Shown piece by piece: positions 25,910 to 35,751 of a DNA stretch of 64,000 bases. Below the pieces are notes generated by a model. It was not told the origin of the DNA. It made no database searches and saw nothing but the letters and a program-made list of their open reading frames with translations. Position 1 is the stretch's first letter, and every line of letters begins with the position of its first letter. Source of the stretch: VBAS01 sp963773465 (GTDB lineage Bacteria > Bacteroidota > Bacteroidia > Chitinophagales > Chitinophagaceae); the NCBI GenBank assembly GCA_963773465.1, contig CAVZBF010000001.1, positions 992,001 through 1,056,000 on the forward strand. The letters run 5' to 3'. The position numbers were made by a program, and so were the translations under genes.

Positions 25910-26500
25910 CTAATGAGGCTTGCCAAATGCTTTTTCGCCTGCGCGAATTGCAACCGGTAACCGGTTCTCCGCAGGAGGGATCGGGCAATTGAATTTTCCA
26001 CTCACATAAGCACAGTACGGGTTATAAGCTTTGTTGAAATCAATTAAGATTTTATCGTTCTTAATATCTTTTATTTCCAGGTCAATGTAGCGGCCGCTTT
26101 CATAAGTTTCTTCACCAGAGGTAGCGTCGGTAAATGGTATAAACAAATGATCGCGGTATTTTTCCGTTGTCATCAGGTCCTGGCTTTGATAAATGTTTAA
26201 TGTAACAGCCGAATCATTTATTATAAAATGAATGATACCATACACCCTGTAATTCTTTTTTATCTGGCCGGAGCTTTCCATTCTGAACCAGGGTGAATTT
26301 ATAATTCTTTCAAACTTGCAATTGATCCTGAATTTTTCATTAACAGAAAAGAAAGACATTAACTCTTTGTCTTTTCCTGTCACCACTTCATGTTCTTTCA
26401 CATATTTTTTCAAATAGGCTTCGGCAGAATCCTTATAAGATTTTTGAGCAAAAGAAATATTTGCAAACAGAAAAGTAGCAATTAGCCAAAATATCCTCAT
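25910..26500 (-). CDS. DUF1684 family secreted protein
   Basis: 196 residues with a signal peptide (MRIFWLIATFLFANISFAQ). The DUF1684 pattern is complete: helical start with KEHEVVTGKDKELMSFF, strands RINCKFERII, LFIPFTDATSGEETYESGRYID, a central LIDFNKAYNPYCAYVSGKFNCPIPP and the final AIRAGEKAFG. The NPYCAYxxxYxCPxPPxEN region is the family hallmark. The function is unknown. It lies 36 bases from the arginase gene and could be transcribed with it. Confidence 0.88.
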   Translation of the reverse strand: MRIFWLIATFLFANISFAQKSYKDSAEAYLKKYVKEHEVVTGKDKELMSFFSVNEKFRINCKFERIINSPWFRMESSGQIKKNYRVYGIIHFIINDSAVTLNIYQSQDLMTTEKYRDHLFIPFTDATSGEETYESGRYIDLEIKDIKNDKILIDFNKAYNPYCAYVSGKFNCPIPPAENRLPVAIRAGEKAFGKPH

Positions 26501-26535
26501 AATCCATTTTTAAATCCTGTAAATCGTGGTTCGGG

Positions 26536-27483
26536 TTAATTCATCATTAATACATTCACACTTCTCTGCAGTATATTAAATGCAATTTCGGCCATTAGAT
26601 TTTCTTTATCAAGCGTAGGATTTACTTCGGTTATTTCAAAACAACAAACCTTGCGGTTGTGCATGAATTTACTGATCAGGTCCTCTACTTCTCTTTCTCT
26701 CAGGCCATTTCCTACCGGGGTTCCTGTTCCTCTTGAAATAGATGAATCAAGCGCATCTACATCAAAGCTTATATAAATATCGGTACAGTCATCAAGATGC
26801 CGGATAACGGAACGGACTATATTTTCCGGGCCTTTCATTCTCACTTCCTTTGTTGTAATGAGTTTGATGTTATGTTTATCAATAACATATTTTTCCTCTT
26901 TTTCATAATCCCTTGTCGAGATCAGCACAACATCCTCCGGTAAAACCTTTGGTGAGATCTTCCCCAGATTTTTTAATTTTTCCCAATAGGATCTTGTTTC
27001 ATCATCCAGCGTATGCACGGCACAATCTTTATTGTCTTCACCAAGTGTGATCGCAAGCGGCATACCGTGCACATTGCCTGATGGCGTTGTGTAAGGCGTA
27101 TGCAGGTCAGCATGTGCATCGATCCAGATAATACCAAGTTTGCTTTTCGGCTTTGCTATTTTAATACCTGCAATTGTTGCACCGGCGATGCTATGATCGC
27201 CGCTTATAACAACGGGAAAGAAATGGTTTTTTATAGTTTCGGAAACAGCTTTGCTAACCTTTTCATACATCGAATAAACTCCCTTTACTCTTTTTGCATA
27301 AGGGGATTCGATCGGTTCATACAGCAATTTATTTTCATGTGGAATTTTTTCGGAAGGGAAGTGAATAAAAAAATTACTCATGAAATCCATGGCAGCGATT
27401 TTTATAGCTTCCACACCAAGACTAGCGCCACGGGTGCCGGCTCCGATTTCTGATGGTACCTCTATCAGCTTGATATTCCTCAT
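26536..27483 (-). CDS. Arginase/agmatinase family enzyme
   Basis: 315 residues, the normal size for the ureohydrolase family. Metal-binding motifs are all visible: SGDHSIAGATIAG (first His), WIDAHADLHTPYTTPSGNVHGMPLA (DAHAD pair and substrate loop) and ISFDVDALDSSISRGTGTPVGNG (DxD and the arginase-type G-T-P-V-G). The N- and C-terminal features (GASLGVEAIKIA, CCFEITEVNPTLD) fit arginase rather than agmatinase. The enzyme would hydrolyse L-arginine to ornithine and urea using a two-manganese centre in the cytoplasm. It is upstream of DUF1684 on the same strand. Confidence 0.92.
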   Translation of the reverse strand: MRNIKLIEVPSEIGAGTRGASLGVEAIKIAAMDFMSNFFIHFPSEKIPHENKLLYEPIESPYAKRVKGVYSMYEKVSKAVSETIKNHFFPVVISGDHSIAGATIAGIKIAKPKSKLGIIWIDAHADLHTPYTTPSGNVHGMPLAITLGEDNKDCAVHTLDDETRSYWEKLKNLGKISPKVLPEDVVLISTRDYEKEEKYVIDKHNIKLITTKEVRMKGPENIVRSVIRHLDDCTDIYISFDVDALDSSISRGTGTPVGNGLREREVEDLISKFMHNRKVCCFEITEVNPTLDKENLMAEIAFNILQRSVNVLMMN

Positions 27484-27847
27484 ATCATCATTTTATTAAG
27501 AACCACATCAAAAAAATCTTGCAGATGAGCCATCCCGATAGTTATCGGGAGGTAAGTGAAGCGGCAAAAAATGATGCAGCGAATCGTTTTTCAGGTTGAG
27601 GCAAAGCTAAAAAAACAAGACCGGATAACCTAATAGGTGTTAGTACAACGGTGATTTTTATTTTACAGGAAACTCCTACGGAATTCATTAGGAATTTTAT
27701 TACTCTTTCTATAAACACAAAGCTCCGAAGGAGCTATAAATACAATGCCATTAGAATGTCTTGCCCCATAGGAGCAATGTGTTTATAGGAAATAAGGCTA
27801 TGCGGAAAATAGACTCCACAGGAGTCACGTAAAAAATGAATTCAACG
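27484..27847. other. Intergenic region with clustered palindromes
   Basis: This 364-base gap holds no gene. It has a perfect palindrome at 27533-27550 (TCCCGATAGTTATCGGGA, one centre change), then an imperfect inverted repeat whose arms CTATAAACACAAAGCTCC (27709-27726) and GGAGCAATGTGTTTATAG (27771-27788) differ at two positions. Inside it is the small hairpin AGCTCCGAAGGAGCT. Similar GGAGCAAT/TTTATAG elements occur widely between genes in Bacteroidota. Confidence 0.7.
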
Positions 27848-28633
27848 TTATTCATGTGCAGCTAATACCGGGATAGAACTATGAAAAGCAAGCTTTTTGG
27901 TGGCGCTGCTTTTGAAAACCGAATCATAAAACCCATGATTGCGCGGAACATTTATTACGATATCGATATTCTTATCCTGTACAAACTGTTCGATCGTTTC
28001 ATGAAAGTCGAACGTAGTGATAAAATAAAATTCAGGATCATAGTCGCTGAATTGATCAGCCAGCCATGCTCTTTCTTCTTTCAGTTCTTCATTTAGCGCT
28101 ACATGTATTTCGCTGTTCACATTTACAATATGAAGTTTGGGTTTAAAGAAATCCAATACAGCTTTTAAATAAGTAACAGGAGTTATTTCTTCTACATTTT
28201 TAAAATCTGAAGCAAGCGCTACGTTTCTTATTCCATTAAATTTTGCCTGTGCAGGCACGATCAGCACGGGGCATACATCACGCATTGCGATCTTCAGGGT
28301 ATGGCTTCCGATAAGATTTTGTCTTGCCGGTGATTTACCCGTGATCCCCATTACAATAAGTGTTGCCGATTTTTGATACGCAAGTCTTTCCAGCGAATCG
28401 ATAAGATCATCTCCTTTTTCACGAACGCATTCAATTTCTTTATCGCCTTTTCTCAGCAATTCATTTTTCAAACTATCGAGATAGGTCCCTGCCGTTTCAT
28501 ACTCATCATTATGATGATAAAGATTAAAAAGAATGATGCTTGCATCAGGTTTTTCGCTCAGCATTTCAGCGGCATAGCGGGCAGCATTCAACGAGGTTTC
28601 AGAAAAATCAACAGGAATGATCACCGTCTTCAT
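27848..28633 (-). CDS. Universal stress protein (two UspA domains)
   Basis: 261 residues. The first UspA domain (1-140) starts with TVIIPVDFSETSLNAARYAAEM and ends with the ATP-binding motif G-x2-G-x9-G-S (GITGKSPARQNLIGSHTL, then PVLIVP). The second domain (about 145-261) is similar but lacks the glycine motif, so it is probably not ATP-binding. USP proteins are cytoplasmic and are induced by starvation, stress or growth arrest. No special partner is visible. Its upstream region carries the first repeat module described below. Confidence 0.9.
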   Translation of the reverse strand: MKTVIIPVDFSETSLNAARYAAEMLSEKPDASIILFNLYHHNDEYETAGTYLDSLKNELLRKGDKEIECVREKGDDLIDSLERLAYQKSATLIVMGITGKSPARQNLIGSHTLKIAMRDVCPVLIVPAQAKFNGIRNVALASDFKNVEEITPVTYLKAVLDFFKPKLHIVNVNSEIHVALNEELKEERAWLADQFSDYDPEFYFITTFDFHETIEQFVQDKNIDIVINVPRNHGFYDSVFKSSATKKLAFHSSIPVLAAHE

Positions 28634-28806
28634 AAATCAGTTGTTTTAGTGGTTTATCACTTTTAAAAAAAGCCTATCGAAAATAGCATATTATTTTGAA
28701 GGGGGTAAAAATTTGTGGGATGATGATTTTGTACCCGGCAGCAGTAATTCTATTTAACTTCCGTTGCGTCGCACACTTGTACTTCATCAACTCTATTCAT
28801 CTTTTA

Positions 28807-28989
28807 TCCACCCCCATTCGAAAAATGTTTTAAACTGAAGTACTTCCCCCGCCAGCGGGGGACAATGAACATTCATTTAGTTCGGAGTGAAAAAATGAAT
28901 CTCCGTAAATTACAAATAGAGTGATGGCTATTGTCCCCCGCTGGCGGGGGCGGATGTACAATAAGGAGAAAAGATCGAAAGGGGGTGGA
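28807..28989. repeat. 183-bp repeat with terminal inverted repeats, copy A
   Basis: The ends TCCACCCCCATTCGA (28807-28821) and TCGAAAGGGGGTGGA (28975-28989) are near-perfect inverted repeats. Inside are CCCCCGCCAGCGGGGGACAA and its reverse complement ATTGTCCCCCGCTGGCGGGG. It has no coding frame, and the length is identical to copy B at 29660-29842. Additional outer arms AACTTCCGTTGCGTC (28756) and GACGCAAGCAAAGTT (29032) surround this copy. It looks like a MITE or REP-type element, with no transposase in the window. Confidence 0.85.
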
Positions 28990-29018
28990 CCTAAGCTGAG
29001 CAGAATTACCGAACCCCG

Positions 29019-29108
29019 ATCCGCCGCGGCGGACGCAAGCAAAGTTTAATCAGGGAACCGAAGCCGGTAACCCAAAAATATTTTCCCTGATTATTATCGC
29101 AACCCTGC
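29019..29108. repeat. Downstream repeat segment, copy A
   Basis: A palindrome (TCCGCCGCGGCGGA) and then a segment with a perfect 11-base stem (TAATCAGGGAA at 29047-29057 and TTCCCTGATTA at 29083-29093). The part from about 29040 is homologous to 29903-29971 at the matching place behind copy B. Confidence 0.75.
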
Positions 29109-29118
29109 GAATGAATCT

Positions 29119-29616
29119 TTACTTTTTTGCTAAGCGTTTAAACTCATCCAGAAGGTTATAACCTAATTCAATAAAATACTTTGTACCGGCATACTTGCTC
29201 TGGTTCAGTGTCTCTTTAGCAAGATACTTTTTCAGATGGCTTTCATTCAAATAAAACTGCAGGTCTTTTGGTGGTGACTGGTCAAAATCTTTTGAAACTA
29301 CTTTGATCAATACATCATTATTAAAATAAAATACATCATAATCAGCCAGAATATTATTAGTGGTTGAATCCTTACGATGATAGTAAGCAGAAAAGATAAC
29401 TTTCAGCAGTTTGTTTTTTAAAGAATAAAATTTCACTGATTCAATGTTCACCACTTTAGAGTTGAAAGTTGGGAATGTATCAGAAACAAGCTTTACGGTT
29501 AACGTCTTATTAGATTCAATTACCTTGACAATGCTGTCTGTCCGCTTTGCGGGGGTTTGTGAATATCCCAGTATGTAAAAGCTAAATCCGAATAATAGCA
29601 AAGTCAGTTTTTTCAT
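29119..29616 (-). CDS. Small secreted hypothetical protein between direct repeats
   Basis: 165 residues with a signal peptide (MKKLTLLLFGFSFYILGYSQ). The mature part is mainly beta strands with FPTFNSKVVNIESVKFYSLKN-type segments, AYYHRKDSTTNNILADYDVFYF and a C-terminal helix (KYFIELGYNLLDEFKRLAKK). It is not recognised as a known domain. The gene is bounded on both sides by about 300-base direct repeat modules (28807-29108 and 29660-29971), which recombination could use to delete or move it. Confidence 0.65.
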   Translation of the reverse strand: MKKLTLLLFGFSFYILGYSQTPAKRTDSIVKVIESNKTLTVKLVSDTFPTFNSKVVNIESVKFYSLKNKLLKVIFSAYYHRKDSTTNNILADYDVFYFNNDVLIKVVSKDFDQSPPKDLQFYLNESHLKKYLAKETLNQSKYAGTKYFIELGYNLLDEFKRLAKK

Positions 29617-29659
29617 TTCACTGGTTGAACGAAATATTCATTTCATAATTGTACACTCT

Positions 29660-29842
29660 TCCACCCCAGTTCGAAAAATGTCTTTAACTGAAGCACTTCC
29701 CCCCGCCAGCGGGGGACAATGAACATGACTCTATTTGGAATACGTAGAGATGTATTTTTTCACTTCGATTAAATGAATATTCATTATCCCCCGCTGGCGG
29801 GGGCCGGATGTACAACAAAGAGAAAAGATCGAAAGGGGGTGG
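29660..29842. repeat. 183-bp repeat with terminal inverted repeats, copy B
   Basis: Same orientation, same length and same inner palindromes as copy A, with ends TCCACCCCAGTTCGA and TCGAAAGGGGGTGGA. The middle 70 bases differ from copy A. It lies just upstream of the small secreted protein gene. Confidence 0.85.
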
Positions 29843-29857
29843 ACAAAAATTGATTAG

Positions 29858-29971
29858 ACCCGATAGCTATCGGGTTACAGAACGATAAACGGAGCGTCGC
29901 AACCGAAATTTAATCAGGGAACTGAAGCCGGTAACCAAAAAATATTATCCCTAATTTTAACGCAACCCTGT
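29858..29971. repeat. Downstream repeat segment, copy B
   Basis: A perfect palindrome CCCGATAGCTATCGGG (29858-29873) takes the place of the different palindrome in copy A, followed by the homologous TTTAATCAGGGAACTGAAGC stretch (29903-29971). The recurring TCCGATAGCTATCGGA also appears at 44248-44263. Confidence 0.75.
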
Positions 29972-30036
29972 GAATAAGTACTTCTTATTTAAGTGAGTTT
30001 TGCAGATTATATTCGCCGCTATTAAAACGTTTGCCC

Positions 30037-33000
30037 GTGCGCTTAAAAAGTCTTGAAATCAAAGGATTTAAAAGTTTTGCTGATAAAACTGTTGTCAATT
30101 TTGATGATAATATAACCGGTATCGTTGGCCCCAATGGTTGCGGTAAATCCAATATCGTGGACAGCATCCGCTGGGTGATCGGTGAACAAAAGATCAGCCA
30201 CCTGCGAAGTGAGAACCTGGACAGCCTTGTTTTCAATGGCTCCAAAACCCGCTCTGCCAGCGGGACTTGCCGAAGTAAGCCTTACTTTTGAAAATACCCA
30301 AAACCTGTTGCCCACCGAATTCAGCACCGTTACCATTACCCGCAAATTTTATAAAAGCGGCGAAAGTGAATACCGCCTGAATGATGTGCAATGCCGGTTG
30401 AAAGATATCCAGAACCTTTTTATGGATACGGGGTATCAGCACCGATAGCTATGCCATCATTGAACTGGGAATGGTGGATGACCTGATCAAAGATAAAGAG
30501 AACAGCCGCCGCCGCATGCTGGAACAGGCTGCCGGTATTTCCATTTATAAAACACGAAAGAAAGAAGCGAAACTGAAACTGGATGCTACCGAACAGGACC
30601 TTGCCCGTATCGAAGACCTGCTTGTTTGAGATAAACAACCAGTTGAAAAGCCTTGGAGAGCCAGGCAAAAAAAGCGGAGAAATATTACGAGATAAAAAAA
30701 GAATACCGTGAAGTAAGTATTGAACTGGCAAAAGCTGCACTGGAAGGTTTTAATCTTACTTACAAAGAACTGAATGCAGCAACACGAAACTGAAACTGAT
30801 AAGAGAATAAAACTGGAAGCGGAGATAGCAACTGAAGAAGCGGCATTGGAACAGGAAAAGTTGGTATTCATTGAAAAAGAAAAAGAGTTGCAGGCAATGC
30901 AGCATGCGTTTAATGAAATGCTGCAAGCAGTTACGAACAAAAGAGAATGAAAAGAACCTTGCAGCACAGCGACTTGAATCATTTGAAAGAAAGAGAAACC
31001 AGCCTGCAGGATTTTTTACAAAAAGCAGAAGGACAATCAACAGGGAATTGAAGAAAGCATTGCATTTACACAGCTAGCAGGTGGAAGAAGAAGCAAAAAT
31101 GCTGAAGGGATTGAACGAACAACTGATGCAGTTGCGAAATGAAGTGGATGCAAAGAGAGTAGTGCTGGATGAAAAACGAATTGCACTGGATGCATTGCGC
31201 AGCGAATACCAGCAGGTACAACGCAACCAGTTTGAAGCAGAAAAAAAAGTGGCGTTGCAGATACATCCATTCAAAACCTGCAGCCGTGCTATTCAGCAGA
31301 TAGAAGAAGAAAAAGTGCAGCGTGACAGCAGCGTCAAACACCTTGACTGAGGAAATGCATTTGAGAGAAAAGGAACTTGAATATTAAAAGAACGTGACCT
31401 GGAACAATTGCAGCAGCACCAGGAAAATACCAAAGAACAGATATTGCAAACACAGGCAGTGCTTGAAACACTTACGCAAGTAATCTGGCGGAAGAAAACA
31501 GGAAACTGGATTCAAAGAAGAATGAGCATGATCTGCTGAAAAGCCTGATCGATTCAATGGAAGGTTATCCGGAAAGTGTAAAGTTTTTGCATAACAATCC
31601 AGGACTGGAATCATGACAGCTCCGATCCTTTCTGATATCATTTATGTAAAGGAAGAATACCGGGCAGCAGTGGAAAATGTGCTGGAACCTTACCTGAGTT
31701 ATTATGTGGTGAATAATCTGCAGGAAGGTTTGCAGGCTGTGCATTTACTGGATGAAAATAAAAAAGGAAAAGCGAATTTCTTTTTGCTGGATAATATTAA
31801 CACGAATGAAACGAATTACACGAATTCATTAGACAGGCGCTATTCCTGCATTGAGTGTGATTGAAGTAGATGACAAATACCGGAGACTGGCCGAACATTT
31901 ATTGAGCAATGTTTTTATTGCGGAAAATGAAGAAGCATTGCAAAACAGTAATGGCTTTGTGGTGATAGAAAAGAATGGTAAGATATGTAAAAGGAAAATA
32001 TTCACTAACCGGTGGCAGCGTGGGTTTGTTTGAAGGAAAGAAAATCGGCCGGGCAAAAAATCTGGAAAAATTACAGGAAGAGATCGCTGCACAGGATGCA
32101 GTTGTTGAATTGCTGAAAGCAGAGATCCAGGCAAGACATAATGAAGTGATCGCTTTCAATGAAGACCTGCGAGAGACATGCGATTCAAGAATACAGAAAT
32201 AGAGATACAGCAACTGACCAACCAGGTTTTTTCATTACACAATAAACTGGAGAACCTGCATGCACTGCAGAATCAACAGCCAGCAACGACTAGGAAGAGC
32301 TGCATGCAGCAGATGCAGCAAACGCAAAATTCAGTGGAAGCGTACCCGTAATGACCTGAAATGGCTGAGTGAAGAATTAGCAGATCCATGCAGCAAAACT
32401 GAGTGAAGGCGAAGAAGTATTTAAAACATGAAGAAGGCAATTACAATGAAGCAAACCGCCAGTACAATGAATTCAACCTGAATGTAACCAAACAGCAAAG
32501 CAAGATCACTGCGCTGAAACAGGAACTGGAATTCAAAAACAACCAGTTGAATGACCTGAAGCAACAGATAGAAAACAATACTGCGCAACTTTCAGATACA
32601 AGACAGCAAATATGAACAATGTATCGAACAGCTTGAACAGAGTTGAAGAAGAATTGTTCAATATGCTGAAAAGAAAAGAAGAAGAGGAAAGAAGATTGAA
32701 TGAAGCTGACCAGGCATATTATAATCTTCGCAATGAATTTAGTGAAAAAGAAAGTGAGCTGCGTCATAAAGTAAAAGATAAAGAACAGGTAGAACATTTA
32801 CTGAGTGAGATAAAAGACAAGCTGAATGAACTGAAGCTGCAACTGGCAGGAATGAAAGAAAGATTGAATGTAGAGTTCCGGATTAAACTGGAAGATATTC
32901 TCGATGAAGCCAGGATAAATGAAATGACCGTTGAAGAATTGCAGGAAAAAACGGACCGGATGAAAAAGCGTTTGGAAAATCTTGGTGAAGTGAATCCAAC

Positions 33001-33587
33001 AGCGATCGAAGCTTCACGGAAATGAAGAAACGCTATGAGTTCATTCTTGAACAAAAGAATGATCTGGTAACTGCAAAAGACAGTTTATTGCAAACCATCC
33101 AGGAAGTGGAAGCAACAGCCAACCAGAAATTCCTGGAAACATTTCATATGGTAAGAGATAATTTCCAAAAAGTATTTCAAACACTTGTTTACAGAAGATG
33201 ATCAGTGTGATCTTATACTTGGAAAATCCTGAAAATCTTGCTGAAACAGGAATTGATGTAATTGCAAAACCAAAGGGCAAACGGCCAACTTCATCTTACA
33301 CAGTTGAGTGGTGGAGAAAGAACATTGACGGCAACCGCATTGTTGTTTGCAATCTATCTTATCAAGCCTGCTCCATTCTGTATACTGGATGAGGTGGATG
33401 CTCCGCTTGGATGATGCCAACGTTGGCAAGTTCACCAATATGATCCGCCAGTTCAGTGAAACTCACAGTTCATCATTGTAACCCATAATAAAATGACGAT
33501 GAGTGCTGTGGATGTGATCTATGGTGTAACCATGCAGGAACCGGGCGTAAGTAGCTGGTGCCGGTTGATTTCAGAAGCCTGAGTTAA
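30037..33587 (+). CDS. smc: Chromosome segregation protein SMC (frameshifted)
   Basis: The pieces span 3,551 bases and would give about 1,180 residues, the normal SMC length. GTG 30037 is the likely start (then RLKSLEIKGFKSFADKTVV). The Walker A is GIVGPNGCGKSNIVDSIRWV. The coiled-coil arms and hinge follow, then the ABC signature LSGGERTLTATALLF and Walker B CILDEVDAP, ending with VPVDFRSLS in the restored frame at TAA 33585. Ten or more single-base frame changes occur, several in homopolymers: G4 at 30430-30433 should be G3, and an A is missing near 33553. SMC is conserved and usually essential, so sequence errors are much more likely than a real pseudogene. SMC dimers with ScpA/ScpB condense and separate chromosomes. 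Confidence 0.85.
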
Positions 33588-33804
33588 ACCCCCTGTCCCC
33601 CTAAAGGGGAGACTTAGATCCATCAGTCATTACTTCTTGCAACGTTTTCTAATGCAGTAGATGCCAATGGCAGTTTTAAATTGATTAATAAAGTTATTTG
33701 AATATTCAGAAGGGAATTCTACTCAATACGATTTCAGGCAAAGACCTATTTGATCAGATGAAAGTGTCTGCAACCTAAGTTTCCCCTTTAGGGGGACAGG
33801 GGGT
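33588..33804. repeat. 217-bp element with 30-base terminal inverted repeats
   Basis: ACCCCCTGTCCCCCTAAAGG at 33588 and its reverse complement ending at 33804 form 30-base arms (33588-33617 and 33775-33804) with a single mismatch. It has no coding content and begins one base after the smc stop. It looks like a MITE or a bidirectional terminator-like repeat. GGGGGA/CCCCTAAAG elements of this kind are common in Bacteroidota genomes. Confidence 0.85.
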
Positions 33805-33857
33805 ATTATCCCGATTGTTGTTTCATTTTTTGTTTCTTGATGATATCTGACTTTACT

Positions 33858-34049
33858 TTATTGACGGCAGCGCTGCGCAAGCAGATAGGCACCTAAACAA
33901 ACTCCGCCCGAGCAGATCGCTCCGTAAAGGATCCAATTATCTCTGTAGAAATGTGTGAGGGCATAGTACATAAAAAAAACGCCAGCGGCAATCAAAAGGC
34001 AGCCGAGAATTGTTTTAAAAATCCATCTGTCAAAATGATAATTTGCCAT
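33858..34049 (-). CDS. Small two-helix membrane protein
   Basis: 63 residues with two hydrophobic segments (FKTILGCLLIAAGVFFMYYA and WILYGAICSGGVCLGAYLLA) joined by a short polar loop containing HFYRDN. The start is ATG 34049. It does not match a family I can name. It stands alone between the 217-bp repeat and the T9SS-type protein gene. Confidence 0.6.
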   Translation of the reverse strand: MANYHFDRWIFKTILGCLLIAAGVFFMYYALTHFYRDNWILYGAICSGGVCLGAYLLAQRCRQ

Positions 34050-34283
34050 GCAGTTAATTTTCAGTGTAATGCAAATGAGCGGGTGAAAAACTTATGGAGC
34101 CCAAAATAAGAAGAATTAGCAGATTTGGCACAATTTCCCATTATTAAGGGTGTAGGATTCACAAGAAGAATTACCCCTGTTTCCGAGTACTTCTGGTCTA
34201 TTTTTTAAAGTTCTGTTGTTACCACTGTGAACTCGCAGTTTTGCTTTCTAATTTTATAGACGTACCCTTTAATTCGCAACCCT

Positions 34284-35715
34284 ATGAAACCCGTGAAGCT
34301 TGTTATACTAGTGATGCTATGCATTACCTCAACTTTCGCTTTTTCTCAAGGTGCCAGCTGTACTAACCCCCATGTAATGGCTTTGGATATTGTTAGCAGG
34401 AATTATACAATATCTCCTACTTCTGGTAATGCCGCTCATTGTAACTCCACAGGATTTGGTGGAACCGGAAAGATCACCATTTTCAGATTTACAACAGATG
34501 CGTCAGGTTCCTGTGTCTTAGTACATGTGCAAAGTAGCTCACCCGTACAACCTGTAGAAATTGCTATGTATACAGGTTGTGGTGGTACTGGTACTTGCTC
34601 AGGCCTTAACACTCAAAGTTCAGTTTGCTTTTCCGATGGAGAAGGTTATTGGGCGCCTTTTGAACAATATACACTCCTGCCTAATACAACTTACTATCTG
34701 CGGATATGGACACCCGCCGCAGGCACATTAACGCTGTCAGCAACAAATTATCCGCCACCTAATAATCTTTGCAGTGGCGCGACATATATCAGTACCGTAG
34801 CAACTAATGATCAAAACGCATGTAATAAAGCATCAACAGAAGTAACACCAGTCCAGCTTTGTGCCTTTTCATTAGAGAACACAGCGTTTTATACATATTA
34901 TGTAGAAACCAATGGAGTCAGTTCTATCCAGCTTAATAATATAAACTGCGATAACGCAGATCTGGGAGCGGATAATACCGGTTTCCAGATTGGATTCTTT
35001 GTTGGCAATTGCGGTTCACTATTGAAAATAAGTTGTGGTACCGGCTCGGGTGGTGCAATTAGTGCTACAACAGGATGGTTGCCGGCAGGTACGCAGGTAT
35101 TTGTTGCTATTGATGGAAACTCGGGTTCTAACTGTTCGTATACCATTACAGCTTTCAATGCAACTGTATTACCTGTTACACTTAAATATTTTAACGCCTG
35201 GAAACGACCTGATGCCAACAGGCTGACCTGGCTAACAACCAGCGAGAAGAGCTTTTCTCATTTTGAAATTGAAAAATCAGCTGATGGAGTAAATTATATT
35301 CGTATTGCAACAATGCAGGGAAAAGGAAACAGCAACTCGGAGACTGCATATAGTTTTGATGATACTGAAATAAAACCTTTACAATATTATCGCCTTAAAT
35401 ATGTTGATGCAGACGGAAAATATTCATACAGCAATGTATTAATAGTAAACCGTAATGATGTATCGAATACAAAAGTTATTTTCAGCAATAAGATCAACGA
35501 GCATGCTTGCATTACGCATTATCGATATGCCGGCAGATAACTTATCGATCAGGATCATTGACAATTCAGGAAGAGCGATCAAATCGCAAAATGTAAAGAT
35601 CAATCCCGGAGAAAACTCGATCAATGTAAATACCGGTTCTATACCATCCGGTTTTTATTACCTGATGTTGTCATCAGAGAATTATAAAAGGACTTTTTCA
35701 TTTGTAAAATCATAA
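34284..35715 (+). CDS. Secreted protein with T9SS-type C-terminal sorting domain (frameshifted)
   Basis: Two frames join near 35505 into about 476 residues. The N-terminus has a signal peptide (MKPVKLVILVMLCITSTFAFSQ). Cysteine- and Thr-rich beta domains follow (GGTGKITIFRFTTDASGSC; YYLRIWTPAAGTLTLSATN), then a middle segment typical of T9SS proteins: LPVTLKYFNAWKRPDANRLT, FEIEKSADGVNYIRIATMQG, YYRLKYVDADGKYSYSNVL. The C-terminal piece is a type A sorting domain (LSIRIIDNSGRAIKSQNV, GENSINVNTGSIPSGFYYLM, KRTFSFVKS). Such proteins cross the outer membrane through the type IX system. One missing base in the GCTTG context explains the break. Confidence 0.82.
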
Positions 35716-35751
35716 GTAGAACAGAACATAACAGAATAGGAGTGATGAAGG

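Noticed and set aside
30043..33438. Several minus-strand open frames opposite smc
   Set aside because: They are Ser/Leu/Phe-rich complements of Lys/Glu coiled-coil codons and carry no conserved features.
30037..33587. Calling smc a true pseudogene
   Set aside because: All ATPase motifs and both ends are conserved and the length is normal; several breaks are in homopolymer runs, which fits sequence errors better.
28807..33804. Calling the inverted-repeat elements insertion sequences
   Set aside because: No transposase frame is inside or near any of them; MITE or REP-like is the most that can be said.
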